A stretch of DNA of 64,000 nt from Astropecten irregularis (Eukaryota > Echinodermata > Asteroidea > Paxillosida > Astropectinidae), in the NCBI GenBank assembly GCA_963971285.1, contig OZ020256.1, positions 1,552,501 to 1,616,500 of the forward strand. The letters run 5' to 3'. Position 1 is the first letter of the stretch. Every line of letters begins with the position of its first letter. Both the position numbers and the translations under genes were made by a program. Of this stretch, positions 20,595 through 32,058 are shown piece by piece. The notes beneath the pieces were generated by a model. The model did not search any database, was not told the origin of the DNA, and was given only the letters and a program-made list of their open reading frames with translations.

Positions 20595-21497
20595 TCAAGC
20601 ACTTAAAGATGTGATGCGTCTCTCACGCAGCTTCTCGTAGTACCCCATGGATGCCTCCACGCAAGCCTGGACATCAGCAGGAAGGCTATCAAGAGCTGGA
20701 GGAGGCTCCGGACTCCCAAATCCGGTGCTCTGCAGGGCTTTGTTGTAAAAACCTCCATTTTTGTTTGCGGCAGCCAGTGTCTTGGATGAAATCCACGTTT
20801 CAGAAATCGCATTCCCTGCTTCCCAAGACAGAAGGTCCGGGCTGTAAGGGATTCCCATCTTGTGACAGTAGGCAGACAAGATACCTGGAGGATCAGCAAG
20901 GAGGTCATCTGTGTCGAGAATGATTGGTTCCTTTTTGAGGCTCTTCTCTGCATACTCCACCAACTCGTACATCTCCTTGAAGCCATATCCATCAGGAAAA
21001 ACACACTCTGGCAGTTCTTGCAGATTGATGTACTCTGCCAAAGCCTCGCCATAAAGATCAAGCAGTAACTTTTTCCAAGAAGGGAACACCTTTGCTGGAT
21101 GACGTATCAGGAAACTATATTTGAAATCTCGAGGCAGCATATGGAACCTAGATGCAGTGAAGTAGCACATGTCTCTACAAAACAAGATCTTCTTGTCATC
21201 GTAGGGTGCCTCCAGAAGTTGATCACGTACCCAGGCGTAAGTGCACACCTTTTCATCAAAACCGCGGACATGCTCAACTTCATTGCGTTTAACGTCATAG
21301 ACTTCAACCTGACGTCTCTCTATCGGGTTGTTCATGTCCGGGTTTTGATTCTTTCTCTCGGGACCCGCATAGAAAGCACAATCGTACGGTTCGTTTAGGA
21401 TCTGGATGCCTTCGACGAAGCTGAGACATTTCAGAACGGCAGTGGATACCGTGCGAGGCACGCACCACAGAAACACTCGATTTAGATTGTCAGACAT
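20595..21497 (-). CDS. Sulfotransferase-like P-loop protein, copy C
   Basis: An intact intronless frame of 300 residues, starting MSDNLNRV with an ATG at 21497. P-loop CVPRTVSTA at 12-20; RHPAKVFPSW near 132-141, where one Ser of the usual SSW is Pro. The conserved DDLLADPPGILSAYCHKMG stretch is present. Its upstream flank provides empty sites for both the 12.17 kb transposon and the 451 bp MITE found in unit A. Biochemical role as inferred for copy A. Confidence 0.85.
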   Translation of the reverse strand: MSDNLNRVFLWCVPRTVSTAVLKCLSFVEGIQILNEPYDCAFYAGPERKNQNPDMNNPIERRQVEVYDVKRNEVEHVRGFDEKVCTYAWVRDQLLEAPYDDKKILFCRDMCYFTASRFHMLPRDFKYSFLIRHPAKVFPSWKKLLLDLYGEALAEYINLQELPECVFPDGYGFKEMYELVEYAEKSLKKEPIILDTDDLLADPPGILSAYCHKMGIPYSPDLLSWEAGNAISETWISSKTLAAANKNGGFYNKALQSTGFGSPEPPPALDSLPADVQACVEASMGYYEKLRERRITSLSA

Positions 21498-22102
21498 CTT
21501 TTACGCGAGTGTGGGGAAATTCAATAGTCCTGCGTATACAGGTTTAAAACCTACAGGCCTAGGCCTGTATCATCGATATAAATACACGTAGGCCAACACT
21601 GTACATGAAGTATGCTTTCATTGGTTAATGCATCATGCATTTGTAATAATTATGTCTAGTTTATGCCGTTGGAAATGTACAATCGACTTGTACAATGAAT
21701 ATATAGGCTTACTGAACCTTGACAGTGTTGAGGTGGTGTCCGCAAATGGGAGCAGACATATTATATTTGGATACGGTTGGCGGTTAAGTCCCAGCCATGG
21801 AGCGTACAGGCGCAGCGGCAGGCTTACTTGTCATTTTATATAACATCACAAACAGTACAAATTATATACACATGTAGGCCTACAGTGTATACATGTCACA
21901 TGGTGTTACCGCAAACCTATACGCCTTATTGGCGCATCCATTTTGTCACCTTGTCTACCCTTTGGAAAACACCAATTCTAAAAAGAAGAAAACGGGTACC
22001 AAACTATTTTGAATCCAAGCCTCGGTTTGATTACACTGCTTCGAATGCAGGATGGATGCATCGTAAATAAGGCTTATAAGCAACGTATCTTATTGCTTTA
22101 CT
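21498..22102. other. Upstream flank of copy C and unit boundary; no gene seen
   Basis: Up to about 21835 this matches the upstream flanks of A and B. It then changes to unrelated sequence containing ACATGGTGTTACCGCAAACC, which has a diverged relative near 26828. Confidence 0.55.
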
Positions 22103-22439
22103 TCAAGCACATAAAGATGTGATGCGTCTCTCACGTAGTTTCTCGTAGTACCCCATGGATGCCTCCGCATAAGCCCGGACATCAGCAGGAAGACTCTCAA
22201 GAGCTGGAGGAGGCTCCGGACTCCCAAATCCGCGGTGCTCTGCAACGCTTTGTTGAAAAAACCCACTCTTTTGTTTGCGGCAATCAGTGTCTTGGATGAA
22301 ATTCACGTTTCGGTAATCGCATCCCCTACTTCCCAAGACAGAAGGTCCGGGCTGTAAGGGATTCCCATCTTGTGACAGTAGGCAGACAAGATACAGGGAG
22401 GATCAGCAAGGAGGTCATCTGCGTCAACGATGACTGGCT
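22103..22439 (-). pseudogene. Sulfotransferase-like copy D, 3' fragment only
   Basis: Only the C-terminal third of the gene is present. The last part of the frame (ESLPADVRAYAEASMGYYEK and the RERRITSLCA end) is intact, but about 22230 an extra CG in ATCCGCGGTGCTC shifts the frame relative to the paralogues. Homology stops abruptly at 22439, where AT-rich sequence begins. The breakpoint text GCGTCAACGATGACTGGCT is identical to copy E at 22872-22890, so D probably arose as a partial duplication of an E-like gene. Confidence 0.8.
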
Positions 22440-22552
22440 ATTAATTTTTATTATAAATTATTATAATTAATATTAAGGCATAGCTCATTTGTTTCTTCCA
22501 GATACTTATTTTGATATTCACAACGAGTTTTGCGTGAGAAATATTATTTGCT

Positions 22553-23466
22553 CTAAGAGGTAGACAAAGACCTGATGCGCCTTTCTCGTAGCTTCTCGTA
22601 GTATCCCATAGATGCCTCCGCATAAGCCCGGACATCAGCAGGAAGACTCTCAAGAGCTGGAGGAGGTTGCGGACGCCCAAATCCGGTGCTCTGCAGTGCT
22701 TTATTAAAACAACCTCCGATTTGGTTGAAGCCTGCAAGTGTCTTGGATGAAATCCACGTTTCGGTAATCGCATCCCCTGCTTCCCAAGACAGAAGATCCG
22801 GGCTGTAAGGGATTCCCATATTGTGACAGTAGGCAGACAAGATACCGGGAGGATCAGCAAGGAGGTCATCTGCGTCAACGATGACTGGCTGTTGGCCCAG
22901 GTTCTTCTCAACGAACTCCACCAACTCGTACAACTCCTTGAAGCCGTATCCGGATGGAAACATAAAATCTGGCAATTCACGGAAATCAGACATTTGCTGG
23001 GCATATGCTTCACCGAATGTCTTCCTTAATGCCTTTGTCCAGGACAACATCACCTTTGCTGGGTGGCGGATCAAGAAGCTGTGTTTGAAATTACTGGGTA
23101 GCATGTGATACTTAGCGTCCAGATATAATGCCATGTCCTTACAAAACAGTATTTTCTTGTCTTCATACGAAGCCCCAAGCAGTTCGTCTCGTATCCAGGC
23201 ATAAGTGCAGACATCTTTATCAAATCCTGAAAGTTCTTTACCATCCGTCTGCGTGCGATTGTGTACCTCGATGAAGCGCTTCCCCAAAGGGTAATTGTTC
23301 AAGTATGGTTTCAGGTATACTTCCTTTCTGGACCAGCTCGAAACGCACATTGGTAAGGTTCGTTCACGACCTGAATGCCGTCTACCGAGCTGAGGCACCT
23401 GGCGAAGGCGGTGGATACCGTCCGAGGAACGCACCACAGCAACACACGATTCATGTCGGCTGACAT
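22553..23466 (-). pseudogene. Sulfotransferase-like copy E, one-base frameshift
   Basis: Full-length homology to copies F and G. The ATG at 23466 opens MSADMNRVLLWCVPRTVSTA, as in F. Near 23325-23331, after the residues GPERK, the frame reaches TGA because one base is missing compared with F; the +1 frame then carries the rest of the protein to the normal end at 22553. The P-loop and the RHPAKVMLSW motif are thus in different frames. It is either a young pseudogene or a sequencing/assembly error at one base. No other damage is visible. Confidence 0.75.
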
Positions 23467-25684
23467 CTCTGCACAAAGTTAACACCAGGACTGGCCGTTC
23501 GACTCTGAAAAAAAAAAATCAGGAGGAGATTTTCCAGTCATTCAGCAACTGTTACAGATTCAGGGACTTCAGTACACGTGATGCTATGACTTATCATAGT
23601 CATCATTTTTGTTTCTGCTGCTTCATTTTTGTTAAATATTTTTTTACTACACTGTAGATTCAATTCACACAAATCCACCTCAGCTACAAGCTGAACTCGT
23701 CAAAAATGCATCTGGAAATATCAACCCACCGGCTGCCAATTATTTTATAAGTATCGTTTTCACGTGCACCAGCCAATCCGAAATATCGTCACCAGCAGTT
23801 CGCTTTTACTTACTAACTTGTTCGCCAAAGTTGAGCTTTAATTCCGCCACACAGGGATTCTGACCCTCCCGTAACACAGGTTGTCGGCGTCAAAGTCTCT
23901 AACCTCGATTGTCTGTGATTTCTCATCTCAGCAAAGTTTCCACATCACATAGTTCGGCGCGCCCACCAGGCCAGATACCCATGGGTCAACTCAAACTTGA
24001 CTCGGAGGTCATAATATTAATATGCAGGGCAATACTTTTCACTGGTTCTACGCGTACTGTGTTCCGTACCATTGTACGTATTTTTCTAGCAGAGTTACCA
24101 GTGATAGGCCTAACATTGGAGAGCATTCACGAACATTATAGAATGGGATTTCCGGCGCATGATTGGCGGATGGGTTCTCTGAGTCATGTCCTCTAGCTCC
24201 CTTGGCGATTACAGGGATTGAGTGCAACACATCATTGGCTAGAACCACGGAGGAAGTTCATGCTAGAACTGACCTCTATGCTCATTATGTATGCATGTTC
24301 ATGCCAAATGCTCAGCAGATAGCATGTTATCTCTATGTCAAGAACCAGACATAGTAGTAGACTTATCTTGCTCTATGACTAGACGGACATCAGTTCAGTT
24401 GATTTTGCGGGAACTCCCCGCGACATTCGAGAATAGCTGTCGCGTGATATAGTGGACTGCAAACATTTTATTGACTTAACTCGTGCGCACCACATGTACA
24501 AGGTCAGCAAGGCACGCAGGTTATCAACGTAACGTAGGCCTATTTGGAATGGTAAAAGTAATTCAATTCCGACAACAAGCATTATTATTTAATACTGAAG
24601 CCTGCAGCTAACATAGCCCGCCGCGTGCGCAGTACGTTGAATAGGCACCGCGCGATCGAGAAAATGTCGGCCGCAGTTGTGCGAGATCTGTTGTTGCGCA
24701 TGGGCCTAATTGACGTCCTACGTTTTTGGTTCATTAATAGCTAGTGTAATCATATGAACTTACTTTGACCATGGTTTATAGCTCTATGCTTTGACCATGC
24801 TTTGACCGTTGAGGAATGGACATATTACAGATACCCCTTTATGGAAGGCATGTAACATTGACACAGTGGCGACACTGGTTGTGATAATTATGTAAGGCTT
24901 TATTCATAATTATGTAGTTCAATTTATTGTCACTCAGAATTTCGGTTTTCTTTGCCAAACGAAGTCAGTCCAAGAAATCTTTGGAAATGAAGAACTTTAT
25001 TGTCAATTTGATTTGAAATGTTTCTATTTTTTTCGGCCGTAAAAGCTTTATCGTCTTCACTTCTTCTATCTAAATGTATGTACTTATAAAATACGAATTA
25101 ATGTGGCATTTTAGAATGATACGCAACGGTAAATTTGACTTTAATGAATTTAGACCTAGCCTGGCTCGGACACCAGCGGGAAATTTGATGTAATATAATA
25201 TTTAATTCAATTAATGATGAGACAGGACATTGAAAAATCAATCGGATGACCCGAGTAGCTTTTGAGTGTTTTGGTCAGTACTTAACACAATTTCTAGTAT
25301 TCACTGTGTTGGCGTGTCTTTGAAGTGCGGTTAGGCCCTATATTGATTCGAGCATATTCTACTTTTCCTCAATCAAAGTCCTCCTATACTCAGTTGGGTA
25401 AATCAACGGAAATCACAGGGGATGGCCTGGTTTGTGTTGACGTTTTCTTTTGCCTTTTCTTCCTTGTCGCAAGAAAGCATTATGTTCATTCAGCTTCCGA
25501 TTGTCCAATGTTTTGTTTGAATAATGCTGCATCAGTTGAATTCAAAAACTTAGGTTTAAAAAAAGAATGACTTGCTCTGTCATTAATTTTGTCTTGCGAA
25601 GATTAGCTTTAATTCGAGTGGTTTTTTTTTTTTTGAGAGAGGGATTTTCATCTCAGGCTACCTTTGTATATTTGTACTTCATCT
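23467..25684. other. Intergenic; upstream flank of copy E, otherwise nothing recognised
   Basis: The first 250 bp resemble the upstream flank of copy G (GGAGATTTTCCAGTCATTCAG at 23525, compare 30865), so E and G share a duplicated promoter region. A GC-rich patch at 24600-24720 contains a 25-codon ATG frame (starting 24664) that could be a first exon, but nothing supports it. The rest is AT-rich without features. Confidence 0.45.
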
Positions 25685-26602
25685 TTAACAGCTGGAGGAA
25701 GACTTGACGCGTCTCTCCCGTAGCTTCTCGTAGTACCCCATGGATGCCTCCACGCAAGCCTGGACATCAGCAGGAATGCTATCAAGAGCCGGAGGAGGCT
25801 CCGGGCTCCCAAATCCGGTGCTCTGCAGCGCTATATCATAAAAACCTCCGCCAACTTTGTTAGCGTTTGTCAATGCCTTGGATGCTATCCATGTTTCTGG
25901 GATCGACTGCCAGGCTTCCCAAGATAGAAGATCCGGGCTGTAAGGGATTCCCATCTTGAGACAGTAGGCAGACAAGATACCGGGAGGATCAGCAAGGAGG
26001 TCATCTGTGTCGAGAATGACTGGCTGTTGGCCCAGGTTCTTCTCAACGTACTCCACCAACTCGTACAACTCTCTGAAGCCGTACCCAGGTGGAAGCATAA
26101 ATTCTGGATAGTGTCGCAAGTCAGTCAGATACTGGGCACATGATTCATCGAAGGTTTTCAGCAAGGAGCTTTTCCACGAGACAAACACCTTTGCTGGGTG
26201 GCGGATCAAGAAGCTGTGTTTGAAATTTCGGGGTAGCATGTGATACTTAGCATCCAGATAATGTGCCATATCCTTACAAAACAGTATTTTCTTGCCTACG
26301 TACGGTGCTCCAAGTAGCTCATCCCTTACCCAGGCATACGTGCAGATGTCTTCATCAAACCCGCGAATCTCTTCCTCCCCACCTTTGGCGCCGGTGGTAT
26401 CCAGTATCTCGAACAGACGCCTCTCCAATGGGTTGTTCAAGTCAAGTTTTTGAACCTTCCTTTCTGGACCAGCATGGAAGGCGCACTGGTAAGGTTCGTT
26501 CACGACCTGGAGGCCGTCTACCGAGGTGAGACACTTGACGAAGGCGGTGGATACCGTCCGAGGAACGCACCACAGCAACACACGATTCAGGTCGGCTGAC
26601 AT
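25685..26602 (-). CDS. Sulfotransferase-like P-loop protein, copy F
   Basis: An intact intronless frame of 305 residues starting MSADLNRVLLW. P-loop CVPRTVSTA and RHPAKVFVSW motifs present. It belongs with E and G in a second subgroup (GLQVVNEPYQCAF against IQVLNEPYNCAF in A-C). It carries a few extra residues (GAKGGEEE) around position 70 and a short Ser-rich tail (KSSSSC). Function inferred as for copy A; substrate unknown. Confidence 0.85.
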   Translation of the reverse strand: MSADLNRVLLWCVPRTVSTAFVKCLTSVDGLQVVNEPYQCAFHAGPERKVQKLDLNNPLERRLFEILDTTGAKGGEEEIRGFDEDICTYAWVRDELLGAPYVGKKILFCKDMAHYLDAKYHMLPRNFKHSFLIRHPAKVFVSWKSSLLKTFDESCAQYLTDLRHYPEFMLPPGYGFRELYELVEYVEKNLGQQPVILDTDDLLADPPGILSAYCLKMGIPYSPDLLSWEAWQSIPETWIASKALTNANKVGGGFYDIALQSTGFGSPEPPPALDSIPADVQACVEASMGYYEKLRERRVKSSSSC

Positions 26603-26734
26603 CTTTTAGTAATTTGACAATCTTGAACACAGGATGGTCTATGTATACAAACGTGTGGAAAATGTTGACAAAATTATTTTGTGGATCGGTTTGCGGAAAT
26701 TCGCAATTCTATTTCGTTCGCACTTCTCGTAAGG

Positions 26735-26785
26735 TCTCAACCACTGAGACCTGATGATGACTAGAGCAGGCTGAGTCGAAATATT
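26735..26785 (+). repeat. Short retroelement-tail-like motif
   Basis: The text GACCTGATGATGACTAGAGC followed by AGGCTGAGTCGAAATATTGAG has the CTGATGA...CGAAA hairpin pattern commonly left at Penelope-like or related retroelement ends. Only this fragment is present. Confidence 0.3.
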
Positions 26786-27875
26786 GAGACCATAGTACGA
26801 TAAGTGCAAAAGTACGAACGATTCTTACATGGTGTTTCCGCAAACCGATCCATATACCAATTGTCACCATACAAAAGCCTCAAATCTTTCTTGACAAAAT
26901 TATTGCAATACTATAGGCCTAGAATTTTATGTACATTTCTCGTTGAATATCTTCTCAATCCACGTCCCGTTTGTGACGAATGACATTTATGGCTTGACAT
27001 AATTATTTAACCTTCGTAGTATTTAAGAAATTATGTGGAAACGTACCTTAAGTTGAAATATTGAGGTATAGCGTTAAATTATGCAACTCTTCCAACGTAT
27101 GACAGCAATGCACGAACTTCGCCATTTCCTGCATGTACTTTGACCCCTTCCCATGCACATAGCGAGCGGTGCAGTGTATGTTGTCTGGAATTGCGCCCCC
27201 TCGGTGTGTGGATAGGGTATGGAAATATGGAAATAGGAGAATTTAATTATTGTATTTTCTTCGATGGCATACATGCAATTGAGTAGTTCCAGATAACTTC
27301 GGTAGATATGACTATTCACAATGAACACATGAAATTATTTGGCAGGAAAATTGGGAACTTGATTTATTTCAAATCCAGTTCGACTTTACAATTTTATTCC
27401 AAACACAAATCTAGAGAAACAAAGTACAATGCATTTTGTGGATGCGGAGTCTCCAATATGCCAAAGCTTGCGACGCGAGTGGAGACTAGGCATTGTCAAA
27501 TACTAGAAAAATCTGATCAAAAGTGAAGAACAATGTAAGAAGACAAAAGCACTGACAATTACAAGAAAAATCTGAACAAAAGTGAAGAACAATGTAATTG
27601 TTCACATGACTAAGTATGATATGTAATGTTTTGTAAAGTTGATCATTGTACATTAAGAATAGTTTTGAATCAGCTGAATTCTAAATGTATATATGAAAGT
27701 ATGAATTTGAATACATTGCGCAAGTTTTCAATAGGGTCCTTTATGTTTCACATTTTGGGAAGCTACGTGTACGCATATGAAATTATGAATATCATATTTA
27801 TTGCTTAAAATAATAAGCTTCAAATTTGTATATTTACAAACAGTTATTATTTCGTCAACAATTTCAGTGTTGAAC
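26786..27875. other. Intergenic, no gene seen
   Basis: AT-rich sequence with only short frames lacking coding character. A short imperfect direct repeat lies around 27518-27600 (ATCTGATCAAAAGTGAAGAA / ATCTGAACAAAAGTGAAGAA). Confidence 0.4.
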
Positions 27876-28259
27876 TTAAAGGCATTGCATACGTTTGGTA
27901 ATGACTCTGAAAATTTATGGCAATAAAAACTTACTTGGTGAGAAGTACAGCTGCTTTGGATAGTATAATGCATATTGAGAAACGTTAAATTCGAAGTACC
28001 GCGGTAATGGAAAAATATGTCACTTTTTATCTCCAAAAATTATGAATCTGAGAAGCGTTATGGCCGTAACGCTTCTCAGCCATTGACTAACTGTTCTCTG
28101 GCGTGAAATAACCGCTCTAGTTTGTCGCCAAAATCTCAAAAACGCTACCACCTTTTGAATTGAAACTTTCACAGGTTAGTTTTATGGTATATATATACAA
28201 TTATATTGGTTTGAAACAAACAGTAGGCTCAAATTACCAAACGTATGCAATCCCTTTAA
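27876..28259. mobile_element. TTAA-flanked MITE with internal hairpin
   Basis: The left end is TTAA-AGGCATTGCATACGTTTGGT; the right end, inverted, is TTAA-AGGGATTGCATACGTTTGGT. TTAA lies at 27876-27879 and 28256-28259. The interior includes a perfect 13 bp stem (28048-28060 / 28067-28079, CTGAGAAGCGTTA) around a 6-base loop. It is non-autonomous; TTAA duplication fits Kolobok or piggyBac. Confidence 0.75.
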
Positions 28260-29315
28260 CTAAAGACGAAACACAACCAGAACCATGCAGATCGCGGCCA
28301 GAGTTAGAATCGAGCCAGTAACCTTCAAGTTATTCACAACAAGCCTAAACCAAGAACCAGAATTAGAACAACAGCGTCAGAAGAGAACCATAACATATAG
28401 ACCAGTGGACCAGTGTGGCATACTAGAGGCAGAGGGTGAGGGCCAGTAGTCTTGGGGAGTGGCATATGCCAGGTGAGCAAGACGTGGGTCTCTTCGCAAG
28501 TTCACGGCACCTCCATCTCTTATTGATTTCTGTTTTGTATTGGTGAGCTATTCCACCTAAATCGTTCCCTTATTATGTTAAGAAGTACATTAGCCTATGG
28601 ATTTTTCTACAGAATCATGGGTCTGTTTTAAGATAACTATTCTATCATACAAAATATTTTGAGAGGAGGGAGGGAACGCAAACTATACACAACAACATTA
28701 CTATCAAATCATGATAATGACAATGAAAATTCTCCCAAAATCATTTGAAGGTTACGGGCTTAATGGCGTGAACCTCATCGCATGATCTTTTTGTAGAATT
28801 TGGTCGCGCCATACCCACATTAATCGTTATCACCGTATCCGTCTCTTATGCCTGTTCAAGGCATTTTCACGCAGGTATTATTTGAATAATGCAAAATATT
28901 AATCCAAAAATGAGGGTCACGAATACAAATCATGCCATGAAGCCGTATCTTATACAGTGAATTATATCCAAATTCAATTCAATTCAATGAACAACATTTA
29001 TTTCCATACTTTTCACAAGCATACACATCAATATAGAAAAGAATCTGAAATTGAAACGAAAGGAAAAGAACGAAAACTGAAAACACCTTTGAGAGAAGGG
29101 AAGTGTATAATAGAGATATATATGAGGTGTGTGTGGGACAATATTATAGTCAAATTATTTACTGGACCATTGATATAGAGAAACGAATGACAAATTCCTG
29201 TACTGTATATAGTTGAGTGTAAATCGATAAAACATAATTATTTTCGTGGCTACTATTAGAGTAAATTTGAGTAAAGGGTTAAACAAAAAATTAGCTGGAC
29301 ACTAATAGTCCAAGA
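28260..29315. other. Intergenic, no gene seen
   Basis: No credible coding frame. ATTCAATTCAATTCAATGAACAACATTTATTT at 28972-29003 (given here as position only beyond its first 20 bases) resembles the tails of short retroelements but no body is recognisable. Confidence 0.3.
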
Positions 29316-29677
29316 TTAAAGGTAGGCCTACTATCATACTTTGGTAGCATACCGAAACAGAAATCTTCACAGATTTACCTGTAACTTACACGGTATAGAT
29401 GGAGATGGTAGAAACATAGCGTTTATAGAATATTTCTGCCTGAAATGCTGTATTTATCCAGAAAAGAGTAAAACCAATGACCCAAAACAATTTTGATCTT
29501 TTAAAAGATTTTTAAAATTAATACTGTGACCTTTTTCTTAGTGCATGTTTTTTTAAAACGTGGGCAACGTAATGAGACTGAAAATTTCACAGATGACTGT
29601 TACTATATCTTTCTTGATATTTTTGACCACGAATCTGTATTTCTTTGACGAAAATCAAAGTATGAAATTACCTTTAA
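29316..29677 (-). mobile_element. TTAA-flanked MITE, copy 2 (inverted)
   Basis: TTAA at 29316-29319 and 29674-29677. The interior is the reverse complement of the copies at 1071 and 32059, for example CATACTTTGGTAGCATACCG near 29335. The left arm contains an extra GGCCTA. Confidence 0.75.
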
Positions 29678-29921
29678 TTTATGAAATCCTGAAATCTCAA
29701 AATGCTTTTGCCCATAAATGAGATGAAAGCTTTCCTTTTAGTACTATAATTGTGAAGTGCTTGCAGTGATTGACAAAAAAATATGCAGTTTTAACTAATA
29801 AATTCAACCGACTCATTATGATTAATGACGCAATACGAATAGCTAACGATATAATAATTGAAAGTTTTGTTGAAATAAAATTCCTGCAAGTTGATTTAGA
29901 TAAAACGTGACTTGACTTTGA

Positions 29922-30815
29922 CTAATTAGACTTGATGCGTCTCTCATGTAGTTTCTCGTAGTACCCCATGGATGCCTCCACGCATGCTTGGGCATCAGCA
30001 GGAAGGCTCTCTAGTGCTGGAAGAGGCTCAGGAGGCCTGAATCCGGTGCTCTGCAGAGCGTGTTTGTAAAAACCTACAATTTTGTTTGCTTTTGCAAGTG
30101 GCTTTGATGCTATCCATGTTTCAGGCAATGAATTCAACGCTTCCCACGACAGAAGGTCCGGGCTGTAAGGGATTCCCATCTTGTGACAGTAAGCAGACAA
30201 GATACCAGGAGGATCAGCAAGGAGGTCATCTATGTCGAGAATGACTGGCTGTTGGTCCAGGTTCTTCTCAACGTACTCCACCAACTCGTACATCTCTTTG
30301 AAGGCGTACCCCGGTGGAAACAAATATTCTGGTACTTTACGCAAATCGGATAATTCGCACGATTCACCGTAATATCTTAGTATATTCGTTTTCCATGACT
30401 TGAACACCTTAATCGGGTGTCGGATCAAGAAACTGTATTTGAAATTTTGAGGAAGCATGTGATATTTAGCATCGAGGTAATGTGGTATATCCTTACAGAA
30501 CAGTATTTTCTTGTCTTCATACGAAGCCCCAAGTAATTCGTCTCGTATCCAGGCATAAGTGCAGACATCTCTATCATATCCAGGAAGGTCTTTTTCCGCC
30601 TCTGTGTGATAATGTAACTCCACGAAGCGCCTCCCCAACGAGTTATTGTTCAAGTCTGGTTCATGGAACTTACTTTCTGGACCAGCTCGAAATGCGCAAT
30701 GATAAGGTTCGGTCACGACCTGGAGGCCGTCTACCGAGGTGATGCACCTGGTTAGGGCGGTGGATACCGTCCGAGGAACGCACCACAGGAATACACGATT
30801 CAGATCATCAGACAT
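29922..30815 (-). CDS. Sulfotransferase-like P-loop protein, copy G
   Basis: An intact intronless frame of 297 residues from the ATG at 30815 (MSDDLNRVFLW), chosen because it aligns with the other copies; an upstream in-frame ATG at 30860 would add 15 residues. It keeps CVPRTVSTA. The second motif is RHPIKVFKSW, with Ile and Lys replacing the usual Ala and Ser. It is the most diverged intact member, closest to E and F. Its upstream flank shares about 150 bp with that of E. Confidence 0.85.
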   Translation of the reverse strand: MSDDLNRVFLWCVPRTVSTALTRCITSVDGLQVVTEPYHCAFRAGPESKFHEPDLNNNSLGRRFVELHYHTEAEKDLPGYDRDVCTYAWIRDELLGASYEDKKILFCKDIPHYLDAKYHMLPQNFKYSFLIRHPIKVFKSWKTNILRYYGESCELSDLRKVPEYLFPPGYAFKEMYELVEYVEKNLDQQPVILDIDDLLADPPGILSAYCHKMGIPYSPDLLSWEALNSLPETWIASKPLAKANKIVGFYKHALQSTGFRPPEPLPALESLPADAQACVEASMGYYEKLHERRIKSN

Positions 30816-32058
30816 CTTTGCACAAACACCAGGAAGGCAGCTTACTCTGTATAAAAACAATCAGGAGATTTTCCAGTCATTCAGAAACTGTTACAGATTG
30901 TTCAGTATGCAGTACACTTTTTAGCTTACAGTGGTGATGTTATGACTTGTTTTAGCATCATCATTATCATTTTTGTTGATGCTGCTTTTAGTGTTGTTTT
31001 TATTTTCACGTGTACATGGAAACCAAAATGTGACAGGTGATTCCATCAAACGATTCTTACTTATTGCTCTGTTTTTCTCTCCCCTTTTCTTTAGCCCTCA
31101 CTTGAGTAGCCCTCTAGGGCCTCGTGTTGGGCAATATTGGTTTAAAAAAAGACTTGCTGCGATCTCATAAGGGATAGTACTGCACAACACAAAATTTATT
31201 GTAGAAAGATGACACAAATCTTACTTATTTCAATTTGATGAGCATCTAAAAATTTACCCTAGGTTTACCACTCCGAAAGACACTTTGTTTTATTCTTCTT
31301 CAATATACGATCCTAGGCTCAGTTTCCTTCCTCCATGGTTTCATACAAATCCTCCTCAGTTACAAGAGCTCGCCGGCAATGCATAATGTCAGGCCACCGG
31401 CCGTCTTGACGCCGGCTTCACATGCACCAGCCAATATAAAATTATGGCCATAAACCGTAATGTCGAGCGTCGTCAGAAGTTCGTTTTTACTTACCTTTTC
31501 GCTAATTGAAATTTCCGTCACACATCTAGGGAATCGTAACATACCAACAAGTGCAGACACACCACTTCGCAGGAGCGCCCGTAACAGGTCCTCGGTGATG
31601 GCAGTCACAAGTTGTCTATCTACTGTCACTCCTCAACAGACCATTTTTTTTTTACCATGGACAGTTAATCATAATACCAGTTTACAATACTGGTAGACGT
31701 TACGTAACTGCTGTCTGGCCATAATATTATGTTATGTACAATGACCGTTCGTAACTCAAGGGCTGACCTTGCAGTCATTGATCCATCAGACGTGGCAAGA
31801 CATATCACTTTCGGCCGGCCGCTCTGCAGTGACTTCACTGCTGTAACATTAACAGTACTACTGTGCCGGACAGTCAGCCTTGAGCGCAGTATCTCCTGTG
31901 GGCCCCATGCATTATGATATAACACTAACTATACATCGGTACAATAGCCATTATAATTGCGCCAGACGAAGCTTTTCACATCACATAATTTATGATCCAT
32001 ATCCATATGATCCTACAATTATTGTATTGGGATGATAAAACTTACAAGTTAAGTTTGC
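30816..32058. other. Intergenic, upstream of copy G; no gene seen
   Basis: The first 200 bp match the upstream flank of E. Around 31330-31600 the match to E's flank resumes (CCTCCTCAGTTACAAG, compare 23680), so an unrelated segment has been inserted between about 31020 and 31320 in this copy or lost from the other. Nothing coding is recognised. Confidence 0.45.
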
